DNA of 10,952 bases from positions 1 through 10,952 of the forward strand of contig CACYHJ010000051.1 in assembly GCA_902774165.1 (NCBI GenBank), in the 5' to 3' direction. The DNA comes from Oscillospiraceae bacterium (GTDB lineage Bacteria > Bacillota > Clostridia > Oscillospirales > Acutalibacteraceae). Shown piece after piece: positions 1 to 7,085 of this stretch; position 1 is the stretch's first letter, and each line of letters starts with the position of its first letter. The notes beneath the pieces are model-generated. The model did not search any database. It had not been told where the DNA came from and worked only from the letters and a program-made list of their open reading frames with translations. Both the position numbers and the translations under genes were made by a program.

Positions 1-107
1 TTTCAGCTAAATTAAATTCGCCCGCAAGCTCGCGAAGCGAATTTAGCTCCCGAAGGGAATTTAGCTGGCCGCAGGTCAATTTAGCTCGCCGTAAGGCGAG
101 TTTAGCT
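1..107. repeat. Array of short hairpins joined by an AATTTAGCT linker
   Basis: The 9-nt linker AATTTAGCT occurs at 40-48, 58-66 and 78-86, with a shortened copy (TTTAGCT) at 101-107. Its reverse complement AGCTAAATT occurs at 5-13, so the array starts with the linker inverted. Between linkers sit small hairpins of different sequence: AAATTCGC/GCGAATTT (about 14-43), TCCC-GAA-GGGA (48-58), TGGCC-GCA-GGTCA with one wobble pair (66-78) and CTCGCC-GTAA-GGCGAG (85-100). The spacing is 18-21 nt. The stems differ while the linker and the purine-rich loops stay constant, which suggests selection on structure or a repeat family rather than simple tandem duplication. It lies downstream of the P-type ATPase gene. 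No ORF is evident here. Function is unknown; it could be a transcribed structural element or a dispersed intergenic repeat. Confidence 0.7.
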
Positions 108-152
108 GCGGCGCACTTCCTTACGGAAGGCGCCGCTCAGAGCGTCTTTTTT
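108..152. terminator. Strong hairpin after the P-type ATPase operon, U-tract only on plus side
   Basis: The arms GCGGCGC (108-114) and GCGCCGC (130-136) pair perfectly, and CTTCC/GGAAG (116-120 and 125-129) continue the stem after a one-base bulge, with a TTAC loop. A T6 run (147-152) lies about 10 nt beyond the hairpin on the plus strand and overlaps the ATPase stop codon. On the minus strand, where the operon is transcribed, no T-run follows the hairpin. It may stall transcription or protect the mRNA 3' end rather than act as a classic intrinsic terminator. Confidence 0.45.
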
Positions 153-2085
153 ATTCTGCCTCGGCGTCCGCTTTCGGGGCGGCTTCGACATCGTATTTTT
201 CCCGCACGATCCTTGCGCTGTTGAACAGCACGATGAACGCGCCGACGTTATGCAGGAACGCGCCCACCAGAGGCGTGACGACGCCGCAAGCGGCGAGGAA
301 GATCATGACGAAGCTGGTCATGAACGCGATGATGATATTCTGGTAGATGATCTGCTTCGTCTTGCGCGCCAGCAGCACGGTAAAGGGCAGGTTCATCAGC
401 GAATTGTTCATCAGCGAGATATCCGCGCTCTGGATCGCCGTATCGGAGCCCATCGCGCCCATGGCGACGCCCACGTCGGACTCGTTGAGCGCCAGGGAAT
501 CGTTGATGCCGTCGCCGATGGCGGCGACGCAGTGATCTTCTTTTTCCTGCCGGATCTTCTCCAGCTTCTGTTCGGGCAGCAGCTCGCTGAACATCTCATC
601 CGCGGAGATCGCGTCGGCGATCTTCTGCGCCTCGATCCGGTTGTCGCCGGTGAGGACGGTGATTTTTTTCACGCCCAGCCTCCGCAGCGCCTCAAAGGTC
701 TGCTCCACGTCGTCCCGCAGGATATCGCGGAAGACGATATAACCCAGCACCCTGCCGTCCCTTGCGACCCAGGAGGTGGAGCCCTCGGATGCGTTCTGCT
801 CCGGCAGCTCGATTCCCAGCGAACGCAGGAACCGGTCGTTGCCCAGCACGACCACGCTGCCGTCCTTCTCGCCGCTGACGCCGTTGCCGGCAGTCTCGGT
901 GATCACGTAATCCCGGTCAAACTCAAGCTCCGCACAAAGCCGCATGACGGATTTTGACGTGGGGTGCAGCGACCCGTGCGCCACGGCCGCCGCGGTGCAC
1001 AGAAGCGTTTCCCGGTCGGTATCGCCGAAGAGCTTCAGATCCACCGCCTCAAGGGTACCGTTGGTGATGGTGCCGGTTTTATCGAAAACAAAGGAATCCG
1101 CGTCGGTCAGCTTCTCGATGAAGGCGGGGTTCTTGATCAGCACGCCCCGCTTCGACGCGGTGCCGAGGGCGGCGATCACCGGCGCGCTGGACACCAGCAT
1201 ATAGCCGCAGGGACAGCTGACCACGAGAATGGCGACGGCCTTGGAGATATCCTTGGTGAACAGCCAGATCAGCGTGGCGATCACCAGCACGATGGGAATG
1301 TAATACAGCATGAACCGGTCGATGAGCTTCGTCTCCGGCAGGGACATGCTCTCGGCGTTCTCCAGCAGCTTTACGATGCGGTTGAAGGAGGTATCCACAT
1401 AAGCCTTGTCGACGCGGACCGTCAGAAGCCCGTCGATGTTCGTGGTGCCGGCGTAAACGCTGTCGCCGACGGCGACCTCCTTGGGCAGGGATTCGCCGGT
1501 GAGGGATTTCTGGTCCATGTTGGACTCGCCCCGGAGCACGGTGCCGTCGATGGGCAGGCTCATGCCGGGCTTGACGCTGATCACGTCGCCCACCTTCAGG
1601 CTCTTGGCGTCGACCTCCCGCTCCCCTTCTTCGGTCTGCAGCAGCGCCGTATCCGCCTGCATCCTTTTCAGGCCTTCGATGGCGTCCCTGCCGCCCATGA
1701 TGCTTTTCTCCTCAAAGAAATGCACGATCGTCAGGATGATCGGGATCAGGATCGCAACAACAAACTGCCCGTCCAGGACGGAGACCACCATGGCGATGGT
1801 GACGAGGATCTCCATGGCGGAGCCCACGTCTTTTTTGATAAAGCCTTTAATCGCCGTCACGGCGACGGGAATGCCGATGATCAGCACGCTGATCAGATAC
1901 ACCAGCTCGGCGATCACCGTCTGATCCGGCCAGATTTTGCTCAGCAGATACCCCGCGCCGAAGAACACCAGCGCGGCAAAGGAGGACAGAATGCTGCCGG
2001 ACAGCCTTTTTTTATCTTTATCGGAGATATACGTCCGGGTCTGCTCCCGCAGCGACTCCCCCGCCATATTGTCAATTCGTTTCAT
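151..2085 (-). CDS. P1B-type heavy-metal-translocating ATPase without N-terminal metal-binding domain
   Basis: A 644-aa membrane pump predicted to move a transition-metal ion across the cytoplasmic membrane using ATP. Motifs seen: actuator-domain TGES (196-199), metal-channel CPC (291-293), phosphorylation site DKTGT with Asp335, the P1B-typical HP pair (374-375), TGDN (479-482) and GDGIND (524-529). Hydrophobic segments lie near 30-50, 57-80, 90-123, 258-277, 281-310 and in two segments within 577-625, as in P1B pumps. The N-terminus is a short charged stretch with no HMA domain or CxxC motif. The CPC is followed by GYM rather than the commoner ALG, and the last TM segment carries HNVGAF followed by FNS, so Cu, Zn/Cd or Mn specificity cannot be assigned. 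The ATG start follows a weak GAGAG about 9 nt upstream. It is the fourth gene after three SPFH genes, 72 nt after the HflK-like gene. Confidence 0.9.
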   Translation of the reverse strand: MKRIDNMAGESLREQTRTYISDKDKKRLSGSILSSFAALVFFGAGYLLSKIWPDQTVIAELVYLISVLIIGIPVAVTAIKGFIKKDVGSAMEILVTIAMVVSVLDGQFVVAILIPIILTIVHFFEEKSIMGGRDAIEGLKRMQADTALLQTEEGEREVDAKSLKVGDVISVKPGMSLPIDGTVLRGESNMDQKSLTGESLPKEVAVGDSVYAGTTNIDGLLTVRVDKAYVDTSFNRIVKLLENAESMSLPETKLIDRFMLYYIPIVLVIATLIWLFTKDISKAVAILVVSCPCGYMLVSSAPVIAALGTASKRGVLIKNPAFIEKLTDADSFVFDKTGTITNGTLEAVDLKLFGDTDRETLLCTAAAVAHGSLHPTSKSVMRLCAELEFDRDYVITETAGNGVSGEKDGSVVVLGNDRFLRSLGIELPEQNASEGSTSWVARDGRVLGYIVFRDILRDDVEQTFEALRRLGVKKITVLTGDNRIEAQKIADAISADEMFSELLPEQKLEKIRQEKEDHCVAAIGDGINDSLALNESDVGVAMGAMGSDTAIQSADISLMNNSLMNLPFTVLLARKTKQIIYQNIIIAFMTSFVMIFLAACGVVTPLVGAFLHNVGAFIVLFNSARIVREKYDVEAAPKADAEAE

Positions 2086-2157
2086 ATCATCAGACTCTCT
2101 ATCGATTATTGCGCCGTCGGATCCGGGCGCGCAGACCGTTATTCGGGTTCCGGAGAT

Positions 2158-3117
2158 TCACGGCAGCCAGACCTTCGCGGAGCCGCTGCCGTCGTCGGGG
2201 ATCACAATCGTTTTCCCGGTTTTCTGCAGGATCGAGGCGACTCTGCTGCGGAACACGCCGTCCTTCACCACCTCGGGATTCGCGGCGTACTGGGCGTAAA
2301 GGCCGTTGAACTGCTCGGCGATCTGCGTCGCCTTCGCCACGCCGGAGGCCTGGTTCGCCTTCGCGGCGTCGATGAGCTGCTGCGCGTCGGATTCCGCCTT
2401 GGGGATCGCGGATTCCTCGTAATCCCGCGCCTGCTGGATCAGCGTCTGCTTGTTGACCGAGGCGGTCGTCGCCTTGTCAAATGCGTCCTTCGCCTCCGGC
2501 GGCGGGGTGATGCCCGTCAGCTCGATATTCGTGATCGAAACGCCCAGCTGCAGAGCGTCGAACACCGCCTGCGCGTTTTTCATGGTCTGGGAGCAGATGG
2601 TGTTTTTCTCGGTGGTCAGCACATTGTCCACGCTGGTTTTCGACACCAGCGTCGACATTTCCCCGGTGATCACGCCCGACAGCATACTCTCCGCGTCGCT
2701 GACGTAAAGCGCGTAGGCGATGGGATCGCTGATTTTGTATTTCACCGCCATTTTCAGAAGCAGGATATTGCTGTCGCCGGTGATGGCGTACCCCTTTTTG
2801 CGGATGTTGCCGTTGATGGTGCTGCCGGCGCTGTTCAGCGTGGTGATGGACAGCTCCTGCACCTTCTGGACGGGGATTTTGACGACCTCGTCGATGAAAT
2901 TCGGCAGCGCGAAGTGCAGGCCGGGCTGCTTGATCTGCGCCTCGCGGGTCGCGCCCGTCAGCGCGCCGAACCGCAGGACGACGGCAACCTCGCTGCTGTC
3001 GACCTTATAAACGCCGGTGAGCGCGATGATCACCACGGCGACGGCGACGATCCACTTGAAATAGCGGATTGCGCTGGTCAGAAAGGCCTCAAAGACCTCA
3101 ATACTTTTTTTCTTCAT
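2158..3117 (-). CDS. hflK: SPFH/band 7 protein, HflK-like, third SPFH gene of the operon
   Basis: A 319-aa membrane-anchored SPFH (stomatin/prohibitin/flotillin/HflK-HflC) protein. One TM segment at about 20-38 precedes the band 7 start (EVAVVLRFGALTG, then PGLHFALP). The segment ITGDSNILLLKMAVKYKISDP matches the HflK-type ITGD-N-I pattern. A coiled-coil region rich in Ala, Gln and Glu follows (about 215-275) and the protein ends in a short beta-like tail. In the known HflK/HflC family such proteins form membrane-bound ring or dome assemblies that restrain the FtsH protease; here that role is inferred, and no ftsH gene is in view. It starts 76 nt after the HflC-like gene. Unlike its neighbours, no Shine-Dalgarno sequence precedes the ATG (upstream bases are GC-rich), so translation may depend on the upstream gene or be weak. 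The symbol is by family, not proven orthology. Confidence 0.85.
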   Translation of the reverse strand: MKKKSIEVFEAFLTSAIRYFKWIVAVAVVIIALTGVYKVDSSEVAVVLRFGALTGATREAQIKQPGLHFALPNFIDEVVKIPVQKVQELSITTLNSAGSTINGNIRKKGYAITGDSNILLLKMAVKYKISDPIAYALYVSDAESMLSGVITGEMSTLVSKTSVDNVLTTEKNTICSQTMKNAQAVFDALQLGVSITNIELTGITPPPEAKDAFDKATTASVNKQTLIQQARDYEESAIPKAESDAQQLIDAAKANQASGVAKATQIAEQFNGLYAQYAANPEVVKDGVFRSRVASILQKTGKTIVIPDDGSGSAKVWLP

Positions 3118-3193
3118 AGTCTGCGCGCCGCGCCGGGATGCGTTTCCGGGCGGCTCCGTCCTTTCCGGTGCTGAATTTTCCGTGGAGCGGGCC

Positions 3194-4072
3194 TCAATTA
3201 TCCGGCGAAAGGATATCGAACGCCGAATCCTCCGCGTTCATGATGATCACCGTATCGGCGGAAACGGAGTTTTCAAGGGCGATCAGCTTCTTCAGGTAAA
3301 CGAACAGCTCCGCGTTCTCGTCGTAGGCCTCGCCGTAGATCTCGGCGATCTTCTTTTCGGTCTCGGCGTCGATCTTCGCGGCCTCCAGCTTTCCGTTCGC
3401 CACAAGCTCCGCGGCCTTCGCGTCCGCCTCGCTGATGATGGCGGCGGCGTCTCGCTTGCCCTCGGACAGCAGCTTCGTGACCTGCTTTTCACGGTCGGCG
3501 ATCATCTGCTCCAGTACGCTCTGCAGGTTGGTGTCGGGCAGGGCGATGCGCTTGATGCGCACCTCCTCGACCTCGATGCCGTAATCCTTCAGCGCCTTTT
3601 CGGCGATCTGCCGTTTCATCTCCGCGGTGATATCGGCGATCTTGATGCTGTCCAAATCCGTGGAGATCAGCGCCGACAGCTCGTAGCTGCCCATCACGCC
3701 GTTCTTGACGTTGGCGATCAGCGCATTGAGATAGTTCTGCGCGTTGGAGGCGTCGGTCACGCTGGTATAAAACTTCACCGGGTCCTCGATGTGCCAGATC
3801 ACGTAGGTCTGCAGAATGATATTTTTCTTGTCGTTGGTCAGCGTCTCGGTATAGCCGGAATCCATATACTGGCTCCGGGCGTCAAAGGTGACGACCTTCT
3901 CAAACGGAGAGGGCAGCTTGAAATACAGCCCCGCATCCAGACAGACCTTGCGGATCTCGCCGAAGCGGGAGACCACCGCCGTCGTGCCCTCGCGCACGGT
4001 GAAGCAGAAGCCGTAGACAAACACGATCACGGCAAGCAGCGCCGCGAACACCCATTTGACCCATTTTTTCAT
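3194..4072 (-). CDS. hflC: SPFH/band 7 protein, HflC-like
   Basis: A 292-aa protein close to the usual HflC length. It has an N-terminal TM helix (about 5-24), then band 7 sequence (TTAVVSRFGEIRKV, GLYFKLPSPFEKVVTFDAR). The central domain includes an IEDPVKFYTSV stretch. The family-typical MIADREKQV segment opens a coiled coil in which SEGKRDAAAI and EADAKAAEL match the Ala/Glu-rich HflC helix. The C-terminus has a short hydrophobic strand (TVIIM) and an acidic end. By family knowledge, HflC pairs with HflK in a membrane complex outside the cytoplasmic face that controls FtsH. The ATG is preceded by a strong GGAGGA with 8-nt spacing. It lies 48 nt after the seven-TM SPFH gene and 76 nt before the second HflK-like gene, consistent with one operon and a hetero-oligomer. 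Confidence 0.88.
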   Translation of the reverse strand: MKKWVKWVFAALLAVIVFVYGFCFTVREGTTAVVSRFGEIRKVCLDAGLYFKLPSPFEKVVTFDARSQYMDSGYTETLTNDKKNIILQTYVIWHIEDPVKFYTSVTDASNAQNYLNALIANVKNGVMGSYELSALISTDLDSIKIADITAEMKRQIAEKALKDYGIEVEEVRIKRIALPDTNLQSVLEQMIADREKQVTKLLSEGKRDAAAIISEADAKAAELVANGKLEAAKIDAETEKKIAEIYGEAYDENAELFVYLKKLIALENSVSADTVIIMNAEDSAFDILSPDN

Positions 4073-4120
4073 ATTGTTATTCCTCCGAAACCGCGCCGGG
4101 GCGCGGCGTTACTGTATCGT

Positions 4121-6181
4121 TCAGGCGGCTTCGTCCGCCGCCGTTGTCTCCTGCGCCGTCCCGGCGGGACCGGTCTGTGCGGCCGCCGTTGTCTGCGCGG
4201 CGGTCGTTTCCGCCGAAGTCGTCTGCGCGGCGGTCGTCTCGGCCGCGGTCTCCTGCGGCGCCGTCGTCTGCGCGGGCGTCGTCTGCGCGGGCGTCGGCCC
4301 GACTACGGCTCCCGGGGAGGGCGACGCCTGGCTGAACAGGGTCGCGCCGCTGAAATTCATCATATAATTCGACAGATCCGGCTTGCCGATGAACACATAG
4401 ATCTTTCTTCCCGAAACCACCGTTTCAAAGGTGTCGAGATATTTCGCCAGCGTCAGCGCGTCAGGGTGCGATCGGTAAGCCCGGGCGGCGGACAGGAACA
4501 CGTCCAGCTCCGCCTGCGCCTCGGAGACCCTGGAGGTCTGCGACGATTTTGAGGCGACGATCGCGGTGTTTGCCTCCTGCTCGGCGGCGGCGATCTTCTC
4601 GGCGGCGGAGGCCTCGGCATTGGTGATCAGCGTGTTTTTCTGAATCTGCGCGCTGACGACGCCCTGATACACGTCCGCCACGTCGATGGGCGGGTGGATG
4701 CTTTCGATCAGCACCTCGTTGACGTGCAGGCCGAAGCCGATCTCCCGGCAGAACTCGTTGAGATGCTTCAGCAGCTCCTCGGAAAGGCCGCTGCGGTCGA
4801 CGCTCAGGATCGTGTTGAGGTCGCTGGTGATCGTCTTTTCCATCACCAGCTCATACGCCCGGGCGCTCAGGATATCCTCCGGCGAGGTGTAGGAGGTGAC
4901 GTAACGGTAAAGATCGTCAATGACATATTCCATTTTGATATTGACCGAAACCAGCTCGTTGCCGTTGCCCAGCAGCAGCTTGTACTCCTCCCCCGCGTGG
5001 GACTGGGTCCACAGGTTGTCGGCGGAATTGGGGTCCTCATAGCCGATCGAAAGCTCCCGGACGCGGGAGACGTTGTAAAGCTCGGTTTTTTCGATGGGCC
5101 AGGGCAGCTTGAAGTGGATCCCCTCGCCCACCACCGCGTCGCCGCGGATGGCGCCGAACCGGTAAACCACCGCCTGCTGGTAGGGCTCCACTTTGTAAAG
5201 GCAGGTGGACAGGAACAGCACGCCCGCCAGCGCCAGGACGGCGGCGGGAAGGATGCTCGCCGCGTAGCGGATGCTCCAGAGGGATTTGACGGACAGGCCG
5301 GTGTGCTGCTCGAGGAAATCCGCCAGGCTCTGCTTCGTCCCGCCCTTCTTGAACATGGAGACAACGGCGAGATAATCGAAATCCGTCAGCAGCTCCCGTT
5401 TGATCATCGCGGCAGCCATCCCGACGCACATCAGAACGAGCATCACCGCGGGGAACAGGCGCATGAACCACAGCAGCGCGGGCAGGGTCGAGAACCCCAG
5501 CACCACGTTCAGTGTCAGAAGGAACGCGGTCACGGCGCTCTGCACGCCCACGCTCATGATAAAGATGCGGGCGGTCTCGCTGCCGCGCTTTTTCTCCCGG
5601 TTTTTCATCCACATCCCCACCGAGAAAAACAGCACGGCGAGGGCGACGGTGATGCCGATATGCAGGAAATTCACGTCGCTGCTCGCGGTGCGGACGCTGA
5701 ACCCGCTGTCAAAGATCAGATACACCGTAAACCGCAGCACAAAATACAACTGGAACGCAACGTAAAAAACCGACAGGATATTGAGGCTGCTCTTGAGCGC
5801 CTTCTTGCGCTTCGCCTCCCGGGCGGCGGGATCGGCTTCCGGCGGGGCGGAAAGCTCCGTCTGCGGCGCGGCGGGATCGGCAGGCTCTGCGGCGTCCTTT
5901 TTGCGCAGGCGCGCCTTTTTGATCAGTTTTTCCGCGCCGCCGGCGCGCTTGCGGTTCTTCGGCGGCTGACTGCTTTTCTCAATGATCTTCTCCCGGCGCT
6001 TGTCGGCGATCAGCATGATCCCGTAGAAAAACGAGTAATACAGGCAGACCGACGAGATCTGCGAGAGAATCGCGGTAAATCCGCTGGCAAAGGGCGCGAC
6101 GCGCAGCGCCAGCCCCGCGAAAAACAGCAGCGCCCACGGGAAGAAATACATGTTCACCGCCCTGGTTTTCTGTTTATTCAA
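4121..6181 (-). CDS. Seven-TM HflK-like SPFH protein with Thr/Ala-rich C-terminal tail
   Basis: About 686 aa, much longer than ordinary HflK. Two TM helices (about 11-59) are followed by a basic, Pro/Ala-rich cytoplasmic linker (about 60-130), then four TM helices (about 132-260) and a seventh (about 309-328). A band 7 domain follows (QQAVVYRFGAIRGD, then GIHFKLPWPIEK) with the HflK-like KLLLGNGNELVSVNIKMEY segment, then a coiled coil (about 518-565) and a tail of TTAAQ/AQTT-type repeats (about 631-686). Lys/Arg-rich loops place odd-numbered helices so that the SPFH domain lies outside the cytoplasm, as for HflK. I chose the TTG start at 6181 because AGAAGGA sits 5 nt upstream. A farther TTG at 6247 with GAGGA gives 708 aa, and an ATG at 6151 has a weaker leader. 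First gene of the operon, directly behind a consensus promoter. The role of the N-terminal membrane domain is unknown. Confidence 0.85.
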   Translation of the reverse strand: MNKQKTRAVNMYFFPWALLFFAGLALRVAPFASGFTAILSQISSVCLYYSFFYGIMLIADKRREKIIEKSSQPPKNRKRAGGAEKLIKKARLRKKDAAEPADPAAPQTELSAPPEADPAAREAKRKKALKSSLNILSVFYVAFQLYFVLRFTVYLIFDSGFSVRTASSDVNFLHIGITVALAVLFFSVGMWMKNREKKRGSETARIFIMSVGVQSAVTAFLLTLNVVLGFSTLPALLWFMRLFPAVMLVLMCVGMAAAMIKRELLTDFDYLAVVSMFKKGGTKQSLADFLEQHTGLSVKSLWSIRYAASILPAAVLALAGVLFLSTCLYKVEPYQQAVVYRFGAIRGDAVVGEGIHFKLPWPIEKTELYNVSRVRELSIGYEDPNSADNLWTQSHAGEEYKLLLGNGNELVSVNIKMEYVIDDLYRYVTSYTSPEDILSARAYELVMEKTITSDLNTILSVDRSGLSEELLKHLNEFCREIGFGLHVNEVLIESIHPPIDVADVYQGVVSAQIQKNTLITNAEASAAEKIAAAEQEANTAIVASKSSQTSRVSEAQAELDVFLSAARAYRSHPDALTLAKYLDTFETVVSGRKIYVFIGKPDLSNYMMNFSGATLFSQASPSPGAVVGPTPAQTTPAQTTAPQETAAETTAAQTTSAETTAAQTTAAAQTGPAGTAQETTAADEAA

Positions 6182-6274
6182 ATTGATCCTTCTTTCGCAA
6201 TATGACAAAACAGGCGTGTTCCGTCCGTTCTGATACAAAAAACACAAAGACTTCCTCTTTATAACAATAACTAC

Positions 6275-6302
6275 ATTATATCACCAAAAAAACCGGTGTC
6301 AA
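6275..6302 (-). promoter_or_regulatory. Consensus SigA promoter of the SPFH/P-type ATPase operon
   Basis: On the minus strand a perfect TTGACA (-35, 6297-6302) is separated by 16 nt from a perfect TATAAT (-10, 6275-6280). Upstream, 6301-6345 is strongly AT-rich with A and T tracts, like an UP element. The expected start of transcription is near 6268, giving a leader of about 21 nt to the distal TTG or about 87 nt to the preferred TTG at 6181. This predicts strong housekeeping expression, not sporulation control. Confidence 0.85.
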
Positions 6303-6393
6303 TATTTCGGAAAAATCGGTAACAAATTTTTCAAAAAATACGGCTTCTGCCGGGAGCCGCGCCGGGATTGACTGCGGCAGGCGGAGCTCGGAC

Positions 6394-6426
6394 AAAAAAA
6401 CGGCCGCCGTATCAGCACGGCAGCCG
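6394..6426 (-). terminator. Rho-independent terminator of spoIIA operon
   Basis: Read on the minus strand, a 10-bp stem (6417-6426 with 6401-6410, one G-U pair) closes a 6-nt loop and is followed by seven T residues (6400-6394). It begins 3 nt after the sigF stop codon and so ends the spoIIAA-spoIIAB-sigF transcript before the SPFH promoter. Confidence 0.88.
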
Positions 6427-6428
6427 TG

Positions 6429-7085
6429 TTACCCGGTCATGATTTCCCGCAGTCTCAGCAGGATTTTTTTCTCCCGCCGGGAGACCTGCACCTGGGTCAG
6501 ATGCAGCGCCTCCCCCGTTTTTTGCTGGGTCGCCCCCTCATAATACCGCAGACGGACCAGACGCCGGTCCGTTTCGTCGAGCGTTTGCAGCGCGTCCTCC
6601 AGCGCAAGACGCGACAGGGCCTCGTCCTCCCCGCTTTCCACCGGGATCTGGGTCTCGGCGCCCTCCTCCGGCGTCAGGGAGACCGGCGGCAGCATGGCAT
6701 ACAGCAGAGCCGCCGTTTCCGACAGGTCCGTTCCCGCGGCAGCGGCAAGCTCCCCTACGGTCGGCTCCCGCCGCAGCCGCTCCCGCAGCGTCTCCGCGGT
6801 CCTGAGCAGCGCCGCAGCCCGTTCCTTTGCGGTCCTCCCGATTTTTACCGCGCCGCCGTCCCGGAACAGGCGGCGGATCTCCCCCAGGATCACCGGCACC
6901 GCGTAAGTGGAAAACGCGAATCCCCGCGACGGGTCGAAGCCGCGGGCGGCCTTGACCAGCCCGAGGCAGCCCGCGCCGTAAAGGTCGTCATATTCGATCC
7001 CTCTTCCCCTGAACCGCGCGGCGCAGGTATGTACCAGGCCGAGATTTGACGCCACCAGCGCGTCGATCGTCCCGCTCTCAGACAT
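6429..7085 (-). CDS. sigF: Sporulation sigma factor sigma-F (SpoIIAC)
   Basis: A 218-aa sigma-70 family factor that directs RNA polymerase to early forespore genes. Region 2 spans about 8-82, with YDDLYGAGCLGLVKA (32-46) and FSTYAVPVILGEIRRLFRD (58-76) closely matching the sigma-F/G/B class. Region 3 is near 105-135 (REPTVGELA). Region 4 has a helix-turn-helix at about 186-210, ending TQVQVSRREKKIL. Gene order identifies it as sigma-F rather than sigma-G: it follows spoIIAB, and the ATG overlaps the spoIIAB stop in an 8-nt overlap, implying translational coupling; the leader itself is only weakly SD-like. It is shorter than Bacillus subtilis SigF (255 aa), mainly because about 35 N-terminal residues are absent. 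It also has GRTAKE where the Bacillus protein has SRSLKE. Confidence 0.93.
   Translation of the reverse strand: MSESGTIDALVASNLGLVHTCAARFRGRGIEYDDLYGAGCLGLVKAARGFDPSRGFAFSTYAVPVILGEIRRLFRDGGAVKIGRTAKERAAALLRTAETLRERLRREPTVGELAAAAGTDLSETAALLYAMLPPVSLTPEEGAETQIPVESGEDEALSRLALEDALQTLDETDRRLVRLRYYEGATQQKTGEALHLTQVQVSRREKKILLRLREIMTG

Noticed and set aside
1..136. CRISPR array
   Set aside because: Repeat words are only about 9 nt and the parts between them are palindromic hairpins of 11-20 nt, not unique spacers; no cas genes nearby.
964..3174. Long plus-strand ORF of 736 aa opposite the ATPase and HflK-like genes
   Set aside because: It is antisense to genes with clear motifs, is dominated by His, Asp, Gly, Arg and Gln as expected for the reverse strand of GC-rich coding DNA, and matches no family I know.
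3182..6205. Two long plus-strand ORFs (456 and 503 aa) opposite the SPFH genes
   Set aside because: Arg/Gly/His-rich shadow frames of well-supported SPFH genes; no ribosome site or recognisable domain.
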